NCBI GenBank assembly: GCA_013368325.1
Contig: JAACJK010000163.1
Span: 744,001-808,000, forward strand
DNA: 64,000 nucleotides
Reading direction: 5' to 3'
From: Ephemerocybe angulata
Taxonomy: Eukaryota; Basidiomycota; Agaricomycetes; Agaricales; Psathyrellaceae
Positions 11,121-21,391 of this stretch are shown piece by piece. The notes below the pieces were generated by a model that was not told where the DNA came from, ran no database searches, and worked only from the letters and a program-made list of their open reading frames with translations. The first letter of the stretch is position 1. The number at the start of each line of letters is the position of its first letter. The translations under genes and the position numbers were made by a program.

Positions 11121-12003
11121 GGTTCAGCTTCCAATCACCTGGGTAACGATAACCAACGATAACATCGGCAAATGCCGAAATTTCCACCATTCGCTCGATT
11201 TTGAGACTTCCAGCTTCATTGAACTTTAGATATATTACTATTCTATACGCACATATTTTATCTAGATGTTCCCGAAATTTTGTGAGGATACGTGCAAAGG
11301 GAGGTGGTCGAGAGACGAAAAGCTGTCTGAGCACGATAACATTGTGCTCAGTTTGATGGTGTCGAAAAATCAGGTCCTTTGGGTACTCAATCCTGCATTT
11401 GAATCTCTTTAACTCAATACATGGACTCTAGTAGTACTTACCCACAATTTATACCTGCTTTTCCGCCATTGAGAGCCCTGGAAGGTGGGCGTTCCAACAC
11501 GCGATAACTTTGCGCTCGGCTGGCGCCCGCCGGCCGGCACGGACATGTTATCGTACATGTTATCGTGCAGCACTGCCACGTCCCAGGCTTTGCCTGGGCG
11601 CCAAACGTCCTCTCAAGTTGCATTCGGGTCAATTCTGGGCACATTTGGACTTTTAACTATGATGCTAGAATGTTATTACTCAACTTGTGACCTCGATATA
11701 CTTTGAACTTCACCTGGTGCACAGTCCATCTATGCAGAAGGCAAATGGGCCTCCAGTTGAGGCATTTTGCGAAGTTTGGTCCCAAAAATCATGGAATTAG
11801 GCGACAAAATAGTACAAAGCACCTGATTACTTCTTGGCTACCTTCTCTGCAAGAAAAGTCTATGGTATCCTGATGAACAGGGACTCGTTTTGAGGTGTCG
11901 GGTGATGCTAGGGGCGCTTTGCCCAGATTGGGCAGCTCCCGCTGCTGGAATTCTTTTTCGTCGTTTTTCCCCTTTTGGTACCCAGGTGAATGGCACCGAA
12001 ACC
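11121..12003. mobile_element. Non-autonomous TIR DNA element, copy 2 (883 bp)
   Basis: This is a direct, apparently base-for-base copy of the element at 10232-11114 (offset 889 bp), in the same orientation. The right end AAACC is followed by the target duplication GACTTATA (12004-12011). The junction between copies keeps only CTTATA, the last six bases of the duplicated target. This suggests either insertion of one element into the other's target site with loss of two bases, or tandem amplification. Its right end lies 177 bp before the DUO1 start codon. Confidence 0.8.
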
Positions 12004-12011
12004 GACTTATA
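12004..12011 (+). repeat. Right target-site duplication GACTTATA
   Basis: This is an exact match of the 8-bp sequence at 10224-10231, directly after the right terminus of the second element. Confidence 0.8.
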
Positions 12012-12029
12012 TGCTGCTTCCTGCCCGTC

Positions 12030-12096
12030 GACGCGTCTGTGGCTAGTATTCGATCGCGTCGAGGCGCGAACCGCGACGCGTCTAACATTCGATCGC
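12030..12096 (+). promoter_or_regulatory. Duplicated MluI-box module in the DUO1 promoter
   Basis: GACGCGTCT occurs at 12030-12038 and again at 12075-12083. Each is followed by ATTCGATCGC (12048-12057 and 12087-12096). ACGCGT is the MCB site bound by MBF-type APSES factors at G1/S genes in yeasts and other fungi. The position 85-150 bp before the DUO1 ATG fits cell-cycle control of a mitotic gene; this function is inferred. Confidence 0.5.
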
Positions 12097-12179
12097 ATTT
12101 GATCGCATCGGTTGATTGATCGACCACCAAACTTGCTCCCAACATTCATCTTCTCCTCCCCACATCGACCCTCCGAGCT

Positions 12180-13397
12180 ATGGACGACTCATACAACTCC
12201 TCTGCGAACTTCTCACTTGGAAATGAAGGATCCCAGCTCCTCGATCTGTCCGACGTCTTGCCCCCCGACTCATCGCATTCGGGACAGCACGACGAGCACC
12301 ACGACGATGGCGGCGACCTTTCGCTGTCTGATTTGTCTCTAGACCACACGATCCGCGGAAGGGCACCATTTAGTCTCCTATCGCAGCCCAAGCCTGAGCC
12401 GCCGCAGCCTTTGAGACAGCAGCAGAAAGGGAAGGCACCAAGCAGCAGCCGGTTGATCGACCCCGAGGATGACCCTGATGCAAGCCAGGAGTACGAAGAC
12501 GAGGGCATCGAGGGCGAAAGCTTTGAACACGAAGGAGAGCAAGCAGAGCAAGCAGAGGGGGAAGAAGAACAATTTGACGAAGCGTTGGAGGAGGAACGGC
12601 AGGCCGCGAAGCGGAGAGCAGAGAAGTTGAGGGAGGAGAAGCTGCAGAACGATATCTTCATCTTGAAGAAGCTCAATGCAGCGTTTGAAACGTTTAATGG
12701 TGCACTAGACGAGGCCGGAGCTGCGAACCATGTGAGTTCTTCCTATCAATCTAGTGTTGGAAGATGGATGAAGGCTAACTATTAGAAGAGGGTTGCAGAA
12801 CAGTTGGTTGAGACGGACAGGCTGCTTAACAAGTATGTTAGGATCCTGTCCAAGAGTGAAGACTTTGCTCGTTTGATCTTCGATGAAGAGTGGCATGGGG
12901 CTGAAGCGGTGGGTTCCATATCATATCTTGTTCTCGCTGAACCCCTTATCCTTCCAAACTCAGGATGAAGAACAAATACGACTGGAGCAACTGGCCGCCG
13001 AGCAGCGGGAGCGCGAGGCTGCCCGAGAACGCGCACTCGCGGAGCAGAGGGAACGCGAACGGCAGGAGCGGGAAGAGAGAGAACGTGGAGCCCGCGAGGA
13101 GAAGGAGAGACTAGAACGGGAGAAGAAAGAGAGGCTTTCCTCGAGAGGGGGTGTTAGGGGAGTACGGGGCACCCGTGCATCGATGCGGGGCATGCGAACC
13201 GCTCCGCCATCCTCCAGACCAGGTACATTGCCTTTACTCTCTCATAAAACTCCTTTGCCTGGGTTAACTGGCTGCTATTCCTAGAATCCTCTACAGCAAC
13301 TCGATCGAGGGTATCCGTCGCTCCGGGTACAACAGGGATCCCTGTCAAGCGAGGAACGACCACCTCCAGCCGTGGCCTGGGGTCGAGGCGACCATAA
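12180..13397 (+). CDS. DUO1: DASH/Dam1 complex subunit Duo1
   Basis: Duo1 is a subunit of the DASH ring that couples kinetochores to spindle microtubules. The Duo1 core spans the first intron: 'LREEKLQNDIFILKKLNAAF' and 'ETFNGALDEAGAANH', joined to 'KRVAEQLVETDRLLNKYVRI' and 'LSKSEDFARLIFDEEW'. An acidic Ser-rich N-terminal region (about 120 aa) precedes it. After it comes a highly charged coiled coil of Glu/Arg repeats, then a basic Arg/Ser/Gly-rich tail ending GLGSRRP. Exons: 12180-12731, 12786-12908, 12964-13222, 13285-13397, total 348 aa. It is longer than the yeast protein because of the flanking charged regions. The upstream region contains two MluI boxes and is directly bordered by the tandem mobile element. 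Confidence 0.85.
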
Positions 13398-13748
13398 ATC
13401 ATCCACATCTTTTCACGAAGATTTTGGATTCATCGATAACCTCTGGAGCACCCCGGCGCAATGTCGCATCTCAGGCTATACCTCCTACGAGATCGACGCG
13501 GAATCCCAACGGAGTAACTCATTTGACGTGGGGCATTATCTGGGCATCTGAGCTCTCTGCGCCTTGGTCACGACGTTAAATTAAAGGCGCTATCAAAGGG
13601 AGCGTCCATGGGAGTATGAGTAGGGTAAGCTACGGGTGAGTAGGGGCAAGGTGGTGCACATATGATCAGGTCCTGCTGGCTTCAGCTGTTTCTGTAAACA
13701 AGAAGCATGTTGAAATCTATCGGGCACGGGTGGTACAAAGAAGGAGGT
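13398..13748. other. Convergent 3' flanks of DUO1 and Kre9-like gene
   Basis: This spacer of about 350 bp lies between convergent stop codons. No exon signal was seen; it should contain the two 3' UTRs. Confidence 0.5.
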
Positions 13749-14297
13749 TTACGCACTGTTCGCGATGCTGAATGCCTTGCTCCAATTGCCTGAGTCGCCG
13801 AAGACTGGTGGGCCAAGTTAACCTTGCGCTTTGGGGCTCGGAACCGAGTCTTGACTTACGGACGATGCGGTAGTCGCTACCCTCAGGAACAGAAGGGACG
13901 GTGATTTCCTTGGATCCATCGAGGATGTCGAAGCGGGAACCAAGGTCCACTTCAGTGGAAGGCCTGGTCAGATGGAATCAAGCTATCAGGGTGGAGGTCA
14001 ACGCACCGTCGTCCATGGTGTGGCCACCTTTACGGAGCCTGATGGAGCCGTAGCGGTTGGTGATTTGCTTGGGTGGAGACGTTGTGTCCCTGTGGCCAGT
14101 CGAAATGAGAATGAGGGAGAGTAGTCGCGCATGCAGGCCTACCAGATGACGGTCTTCTTCTCTCCGACGAACCAGGTCTCTCCACCGTGAGGTTCTAGTA
14201 TTCTGGGGGCATATACGTCGGTGGGCGCAGAGACGACGCTTTGTGAGGCGGAAAGCAGATAGAGGGAAAGGAGCGTGATGGGTGACAAGAACTTCAT
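13749..14297 (-). CDS. Small secreted Kre9/Knh1-type (Ser-Thr-rich GPI family) protein
   Basis: The protein starts MKFLSPITLLSLYLLSASQS, a clear signal peptide, then shows the family pattern 'RILEPHGGETWFVGEKKTVI' followed by W-D, 'GSIRLRKGGHTMDD', 'DILDGSKEITVPSVPEGSDY' and 'LFGDSGNWSKAFSIANSA' at the C-terminus. This is the PF10342-type beta-sandwich found in cell-wall-associated fungal proteins. Four exons (first 14297-14143, last ending 13749) give about 130 aa, so there is only the domain, with no Ser/Thr stalk and no GPI signal. It is probably secreted or wall-associated; a direct role in glucan synthesis is not established for single-domain members. A TATA-like GATAAAAG lies about 95 bp upstream on the minus strand. 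Confidence 0.8.
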
Positions 14298-14909
14298 TTC
14301 GATCGAGTTGTAAGTGGCAGAGGATGGATGTGGGGCGACGCGTGGAGAGGCTGGCAATATTCTGAGCGTGCATCCCCGGCTCAGGCTGCCCTTTTATCAC
14401 CACAAAGCTGGGCTTGGAGTTAGTACTAATGGAGTGGACCTCTCAAGGAAGAGCAATGCCGCATGCCAGCGGCTGATCCGCAAGCGCTTGCAACTGAGGT
14501 GAGCAATCATCGCTTGGAGAGGAAGGGTGGGGGCTGCTCCCTGCTCGGCTCAACGAGGCCGCCAGACGGAGAGCGGCTCCAGAAGAAGTTGAGAAATCGC
14601 GTTGCGAAGCACTGTGTGGGCCCCCATTCTAGGAAGCGCAAAGGCCTGATGCACCCTGTTACTCTTGGAGCGGTCCTCCTTACGCTTACTTGCCGCAAGA
14701 AGTGCCTTTAGGTTACACCTACTACAGTCACAGCAATCCTGAAATGCCTTACTCTCTGAATGGCATAGAGAAGGAAAGTTTTATTCGTTAAAGGACGGTG
14801 ACAATGCATAGAATATACATTGGAAGCAGACAAAATAGGGAGAAATTATTTCATCAACAGCAACAACCACCTCGACGGACCAGACACGATGAGAGAGATA
14901 AACAGAAGT
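14298..14909. other. Spacer between two minus-strand secreted-protein genes
   Basis: It holds the promoter of the Kre9-like gene (right of 14297) and the 3' flank of the DUF1996 gene (left of 14910). No coding feature was identified. Confidence 0.5.
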
Positions 14910-16545
14910 TTACGTGCACTGGGAGTACCAGTCGTTGAGCTTCGTGCAGGTGCTGCCGGAGACGCAAGTGGTGGAGCCAGTCCAGCCATTTCCACCGCAC
15001 TGTCCGTACTTGGGCACAGCGGGGCCAGCAGGCGCTGTGGGCTGCTGCACGACGGTGGTGGTGGTGGTGGTGCTCTGAGTCTGAGTGGTGGTGGTCTGGG
15101 TCTGGGTCTGAGTGGGGGCAGCACCAGTGCCAGTGGTGGAGATGGCACCGCAGCCGGCAGCCATGGTGGCGGGGTTGGGGCCGTTCTGGATGGGGTTGCA
15201 TCCGGGGAGGGCGCTGAGGAAGGAATCCTCAACACGCTCGTTGACGACGGTATTGACGCGGCAATTGTTCATGTCAGCATCGGACTGCTGGGTGAGCTGC
15301 TTGCAGCTGTCAGGGAGGCCGAGAGTGTCGAAGCAGTTGTCCATGGCGGTCTGGAGTGCGTTGCCCTCCCAACCGAAGACGTAGTCACCGTGTTGTCCGT
15401 ACCCGGTGCTGGTAAAGAGACCTGGTTAGTGTTGCTATTCGCAAGGTGGCAAGCGAAGCACGACGTACGGGTCACCCATGGAGAGGACAAAAGGCTGGCT
15501 GCCGTCGGTGGGCCACTGGTCGTTGAACTTGGCGGTGTCCCAGGCGGTCTCGAAGAAGAGCAAGGGCATGCGGACGGGGTGAGTCGACGGGCAGTTTCCG
15601 TTCATCAAGATGATACCAGCGTTGGTGTCGACGCGACCCTGGAAGAACGCCATGTGGCTCTAGAGGGAATACACATTTATCAGTCCCATAATCTGCGCTA
15701 AACATAAATTGCTAAGCTTACCGAGTGATCAGGGGGGTTGAGGTCCTTGCCGTTCCAGCACGAAGGGAAGAAGATGTTGGCACGGATGCCACCGTTACAC
15801 TTCTTGTTCGGGAGGTTGACGGTGTCATATCGGCCAACACCTGGGGGAGAGCTGTTCGAGGCATCCGTGAAGCCAGTGGTCTCCCAGCAACGGAAAGAGA
15901 GAGAGAAAGCCTCAGGGCTGGTCGTATCCACTGCCTTCCTCGCCCGGAGCATGGGGTTACCAGTGATCATACGGAAGCCCTATGTCCGGATGATATTAAA
16001 AACATTATTCTGACGAAGGCGTTGATACATACCTTGGGGAACTGGGTCACTTTCGTGCCTTTGGGCGGGTTGATATAGTAGACGGTCATACCACCGTTGG
16101 GGCTACCAGTGAGATGGTTGGGCTTTTGAGGAACCTAAAGCAGATGTCCCGAGTCAGCCTGGGAGGTAGAGGAGCTCGACAAAAAGACACAAACCCGAGT
16201 GAAGGTGCCATTGGTGTGCTTGAAGTACATGACGGCAGTCCAGTAGTTGGACTTGTTCTCCTTGAACTTGCAAGACGTGCAGGTAGCAATCTTGTTGATG
16301 TCGTTGGTCTCGTCCATGGTAATGTTGAACGCATTTCCACCGATGACCTGATGGACGTGGGCAGAGACACGACCAGGGTCGACCAAGCTTTTGGTAGCTA
16401 TTAGAAACACGGTCCAATGCGAGGATAATCGTTACACTCACGGGTCAAGACGCTCCGTCACCAACTGAGCACAAGGGAAACGGATGAGCGCATTGGCTCC
16501 GGGGAGCACAAGAGCGACGAACGCAGCCAAGGATTGCCAATGCAT
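14910..16545 (-). CDS. Secreted DUF1996 protein with C-terminal CBM1
   Basis: The start at 16545 gives [19 protein letters not shown], a signal peptide, then '[16 protein letters not shown]' and the DUF1996 signature '[19 protein letters not shown]', '[20 protein letters not shown]', '[13 protein letters not shown]', '[13 protein letters not shown]', '[20 protein letters not shown]' and '[13 protein letters not shown]'. A Thr/Gln-rich linker (encoded partly by a GGT/ACC microsatellite near 15055-15075) leads to a fungal cellulose-binding CBM1: '[15 protein letters not shown]', ending 'LNDWYSQCT'. Several short introns interrupt the gene. DUF1996 proteins are secreted and often induced on plant biomass, but their catalytic activity is uncertain. 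The CBM1 points to action on cellulose-containing walls. The length is about 460 aa. Confidence 0.88.
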
Positions 16546-16604
16546 GACGATGGACTTGGGTGAAACGGGTTTCGCAAAGATACAAAGTGGGTCAGGGGAC
16601 CTAT

Positions 16605-16612
16605 CTTATATA
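16605..16612 (-). promoter_or_regulatory. TATA box of the DUF1996-CBM1 gene
   Basis: Reading the minus strand, TATATAAG lies about 60 bp before the ATG at 16545, a strong match at the expected distance for a highly inducible secreted-enzyme gene. Confidence 0.6.
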
Positions 16613-17987
16613 GGCCCACCCACGAAGCAAGCCACTGAACCGGAATCCCTTCTCCTTCTCTCTCATTTTGATCGCGAAACTTCTCCGACGAGCCTGCTAC
16701 GGAATGCCTGCATACTCTCCTTCAAAGACCGCAAAGAACATTCGAGCATGTGTTCGTAGGTTGAGAAGCCCCCGCAATTCGCCTATGGCTATTCACTGAA
16801 CGGTGTCAATTGGGACCCATTCTCCGAAGTTCAGGAAAAACATTTAGAACGGCTTCCTAGAGAGACAGTCCCCAGTTCAATCAGACTTGACATCATGATG
16901 AAGCAAAATGGTAGGCTGCTCGTAGAGCCAATTGGAAGAATCCTAAGCCACCATCTGACCCGTCAGCATATCCTATTTATTTCACAGAAAACAAGGCTTG
17001 CACTTACTTGAAACCGGGTGCTAAGGCAAATCCATGATCTGCGTGCAAATTAGCCTCGTTGACAGGACCACGGGTGCGGTAGTAAACAACATCTATCTCT
17101 TGAGGCAATAACAGATCCAAAACGAGACCCGTGGTTTACCTCGCAACCAATGAGAGACCCTTCTGCATTATCCGAGGTTATGGGGAAACCTGACAGAGCG
17201 TGTTCCAGAGTGTAACCGAATCGTTCTCTTCTTTCCCCAGGATCAGCAAGACGAAGCCTAAAATTCCATACGGATATAGGTTATTGAATGCACTGTGGAG
17301 TATCTTGTTCCGGTGGCAAGAGGCACCCTCTTGCACAGTATACGCTCGAGCGGTCCCGGCCAGGATTGAAATGGACCTCGCCAGTACAAGGGTTCGTGGC
17401 GAGAAGGGATCGTTTTTTTCTAGAAGTATGGTCCTGTGCCTGTATGGAAGGCTCAGTCCACTTTCTCTCTTCACCAGTTCCCGAGATATAATCTGACCTT
17501 GCACCCCGTCGTGCTTCACTGTACTCCCAAGCGATCATCGGCGAGGGTCAGATACTGCATTCGACCGCTAACCATCCAAAAGTGCGGCGCGTCGACGGTG
17601 CGCCTTCCCGTGAGCCCATGTGCATAGATGCTTCTCGCACGGATTTTACGGTCCCTTCACTCGGTACTACAGTTCTAGAGGGCGCCAGCTCCGTGTTTGC
17701 TGGTGAAGTGCAGTTTTAGGGACTTCAGAGAAGATAGTTATGACGCAGCCATTGTGGAATCGAAGAGCTACGTCTCCAAGGTACTGAGATATTTCCATCC
17801 GACCGAAGTACAGCCAGATATGATTTTGACGCATGCATGTCAACAAACGATGCAAAGAGGATTGCCAAGATAAGTGAACGCGTCCGATGCACGTCCGTTG
17901 AACCTTATAATAAGACCTTCCAATGATATAAAGCGGAGCAGTCCGAGGACAGAAAGGGTTTCGTTCTGGTAGAAGTGTCCATCAGCA

Positions 17988-18013
17988 GCAGTGGTGGTGG
18001 TGGTGGTGGTGGT
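17988..18013 (+). repeat. (TGG)n microsatellite
   Basis: An uninterrupted run of TGG/GGT triplets lies upstream of DBP10, outside any called exon. Confidence 0.8.
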
Positions 18014-18158
18014 CGAAGTCGAAGAGGATGGGCGCCTGAAAGCGTGACAGCCATATACGCGGAGTGACATTCCCCATTCGGTGTCACAGAAATTTCCTCC
18101 AACTGATCCTCGTGCGCGCTGCACACAGTCCCCTCCACAACCTAATATTCCCTCCACC

Positions 18159-21100
18159 ATGCCTCCAATTAGAAGAAAAAGAGCACCATCAGTGTCAAGC
18201 TCGGAGGCAGACTATGAATCTGACGACTCGATCGAGCGAGTAGAGCAGTCCGACGACGAAATGGACGTCGACTTCGACATTTCGTCTGCGCTCACGGGGA
18301 AGAAGCCCAAACGCCCAAAAGCAGCTCAATTTGCTGAGGAAGAGGACGACGATGACCTGGCCGACTTCTTGAAGAACACGATAGCGAAGCGAGATGTGAA
18401 GGAAGGGACGCAGGTCATCAAGAAGGCGAAAGGGAAGGGAAAGGTTGAGAAGGGTGAAGTTGGCGGTGGAAGTTTTCAGAGCATGGGTACGTCGTGTTGA
18501 AAAGGCTCCAAATAACTTCCTGACATGTCTGGATAGGCCTTCATCCTTCATTGCTGCGCTCGTTGACGCTCCAGGGCTACCGAATCCCCACGCCCATCCA
18601 AAGACTTGCGATCCCTGCACTCCTTGAGACGCCTCCCAGAGATCTCGTTGGAATGGCCCGTACAGGTTCCGGAAAGTCCTTGGCCTACATGGTACCTCTT
18701 GTGCAAAGACTTGGAGGTGTACATCAAACGGCCTTCGGTGCTCGAGCTTTGATTCTGCTGCCGACCCGTGAATTGGCGCTTCAGATTCTGAAAGTTGGGA
18801 AGGAGCTTGCTCGCGGATGGCACAAAGGAGCTGGAGACCATGCAGGAGACAAGGGGGACGCTGAGTCGTCAAAAAGTCAGGCATTGCGATGGGGCCTTGT
18901 TGTTGGTGGTGAGGGATTGGACGAGCAGTTCGAGATGATCACAAACAACCCAGACATGTACGCTTTTCCTTTTTTCAACTGCTTGCATGCACTTATCGGT
19001 TCTGCTTAGCATCATTGCAACCCCCGGTCGGTTGCTGCATCTTGTGGTCGAAATGAATCTCGACCTCAAATCGATACAGTACATCGTATTCGACGAAGCC
19101 GATCGGCTATTCGAAATGGGTTTCGAAACAGCGCTTAACGAACTCATCCACCGACTCCCACCAACTCGCCAGAGTATCCTCTTTTCCGCCACCCTCCCAA
19201 AATCTCTCGTTGAATTCGCCAAAGCCGGTCTCGTCGATCCCAAGCTTGTTCGCCTAGACGCTGAAAGCAAGATCAGCTCTGACCTCAAAATGGCTTTCTT
19301 CTCTGTGAAAAAGGCTGAGAAGGAAGCCTGCTTGCTCACCCTTCTCCGAGACGTCATTAAAGTGCCCCTGGGCGCCAACACTGTCGAAGACGACAAAAGG
19401 AAGAAGTATAAGGGCAAGCAGCGAACGCCCACCACAGCACCTCACCAAACCCTTATCTTCGCCGCTACCAAGCATCACGTCGAATACCTCACCAACCTCC
19501 TTCTCACCGTCGGCTACGCCGTATCCCACATCTACGGTTCGCTCGACCAAGTCGCGCGTACTCACCAAATGGACCAGTTCAGACGCGGATTCACCAACAT
19601 CCTTGTCGTGACTGACGTTGCAGCGCGTGGTATCGATATCCCCGTTCTCGAAAACGTAGTAAACTACGATTTCCCCCACGGCGCTCGTGTCTTTGTACAT
19701 CGAGTCGGTCGTACCGCGCGTGCGGGCCGGCAAGGTTGGGCATGGTCCTTCATCACCAATCTCGAACTTCCTTACCTCCTCGACCTCCAACTCTTCCTCG
19801 GCCGTCCGATCGTGAACGACCTCCCAGGCGACGGGGACCATCTGTACGCTGAAAACCTCGTCCTCGGCACGTTCCAGCGCGAGGTCCTCGACGAGGAGAT
19901 CGAATACTGCAGAACTCTGGACACGGCCAACCACTCCCTCCCTTCTCTGCGCGAAGTCATGGCCCGCGGCCACACCCTGTACGAGCGGAGCAAAGGAAAG
20001 GCCAGCCCTCCCAGTTACCAACGCGCCAAGGACATGATCAAGGACCCCAAATGGCTGCTTGCCGGATCCGACTCTGGTGTGCATCCAGTCCTCCTACGCG
20101 GGAAAGACGCGGCGGAGAAACGCAAGGAGGCGGATGCAAGGCTACAGTTGTTGAGGGCTGTGAATTCGTTCACCCCGTCCGAGACGATCTTTGAGGCGAC
20201 CCAGAAGGGGAACAGCGATAACCTCGCGTTGATGAAGCAGAGGAGGATGAGTCTGAATAAGACCAAGGCGAGGAACCAGCAAGCATTGGCGGATGCCGCC
20301 CTTGCTGCTGCGGGAGGTGACGACTCAGAGGGCGAGGTTGTCTCTGGCACCAGGGGAGATGTGGAAATGGCGGACGAAGATACCATCGCGGTGAGTAAAG
20401 ACTGTTTTTTCTACAAAGAAGAGGGTCCTGAGAAGTACATTTTTCTTTTCGACAGACTGTGTTTGAAACTGGAAACAAGAAGAACAGCTACCGTGACGAA
20501 GAGTTCTACATGTCATATACCCAAAAAGACGCGAACACCGAGAAAGGGTAAGTCGCCATTTCTTGAATCGTCCAAAACAAAACCCTTACATACCACTCCT
20601 CTTCAGTTATTCCCTCAAAGACGGCGCCTCCTCCTTCGTGCGCCAAGCCCAAAACGTCACGTTCGACCTCGAAGGCGACGATGGCGACGGCCTCCGCAAG
20701 CGCAACAACACGCTCACCTGGGACAAGAAGAAGAAAAAGTTCATCAAGGGCGACGGAACCGGCGCGGACAACCAAAAGATCATCCGCACGGAGAGCGGCA
20801 CCAAGCTCCCCGCGACGTATCGCAGCGGGCGGTTCGACGAGTGGAAGGCCAAGGCCCACGTTAGCCTGCCCCGTATCGGCGAGCCCGAGGACAACGCGAA
20901 CGCCAATCGCGGTGGTAAGGGTGGAAGGAAGTGGAAGCATAACAAGGTCACGGAGGCGAAGCCGTTGGACAAGTTGCATAAGAACTATGAGAGGAAGGTC
21001 AAGGAGATGAAGATGAAGGAGAAGGATAACGGCGGAGAGGGCGAGGGTTCTAGGCCTTCGACGCCAGCTGGTCGTGGCGGAAAGAGGGGCCCACCAGGGA

Positions 21101-21261
21101 GGGGCAACAAGCCTGGTGGAAGGAATGCTGGGAAGAGCTATGGCAAAGTCAAGAGCGAGCTTAAGACTGTGGACCAAATTAGGAGAGACAGGAAGACGAT
21201 GGAGAAGAAGAAGCTCAAGAACGCCCGGCCTGCGAAGGGCGGAGGAAGGGGTCGGCGGTAA
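18159..21261 (+). CDS. DBP10: ATP-dependent RNA helicase Dbp10 (DDX54 family)
   Basis: This is a nucleolar DEAD-box helicase for 60S ribosomal subunit maturation. Motifs in order: Q-motif region 'GYRIPTPIQRLAIPALL', Walker A 'ARTGSGKS', Ia 'LLPTRELALQI', 'IIIATPGRLLHLV', DEAD in 'VFDEADRLFEMGF', 'LFSATLP', 'VTDVAARGIDIPVLENVVNY' and 'HRVGRTARAGR'. The C-terminal DBP10CT domain is recognisable around 'YRDEEFYMSYTQKDANTEKG'. An acidic N-terminus and a strongly basic Gly/Arg/Lys-rich tail flank the core. Exons: 18159-18486, 18537-18957, 19010-20390, 20456-20547, 20607-21261, which sum exactly to 958 codons plus stop, close to the yeast length. Confidence 0.95.
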
Positions 21262-21391
21262 TCCCAGACGTTCACTGGCCGTCGGGACGCGGGTTGCAGT
21301 GCTTTTTTGTATTATCTACCATGGACAACGGCGACAGAAGAGCGAGAAGGAGATCCGTAAGGACTGAAACAGGATAAGATTCAAACAACAG

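Larger units (their letters stand above)
16546..18158. other. Gene-poor spacer of 1.6 kb
   Basis: The left end is the promoter of the DUF1996 gene. The right end is the promoter of DBP10, with a TATA-like element near 17928 and a (TGG)n microsatellite near 17990-18012. Between them, open frames of up to 113 codons on both strands show no recognisable motif and mutually overlap, so none is called. Confidence 0.5.

Noticed and set aside
10232..12003. LTR retrotransposon or solo LTR pair
   Set aside because: The units end in inverted repeats, not TG...CA, the target duplication is 8 bp, and no primer-binding site or polypurine tract separates the copies.
10232..12003. Firm assignment to the hAT superfamily
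   Set aside because: The 8-bp duplication fits, but the GGTT termini do not match the usual CAGGG/TAGGG ends, and other superfamilies also make 8-bp duplications.
14820..15701. Long plus-strand frame of 293 codons rich in Gly/Ala/Val
   Set aside because: It is exactly antisense to the DUF1996-CBM1 exons and linker; the Gly runs are the complement of the Thr/Pro linker codons.
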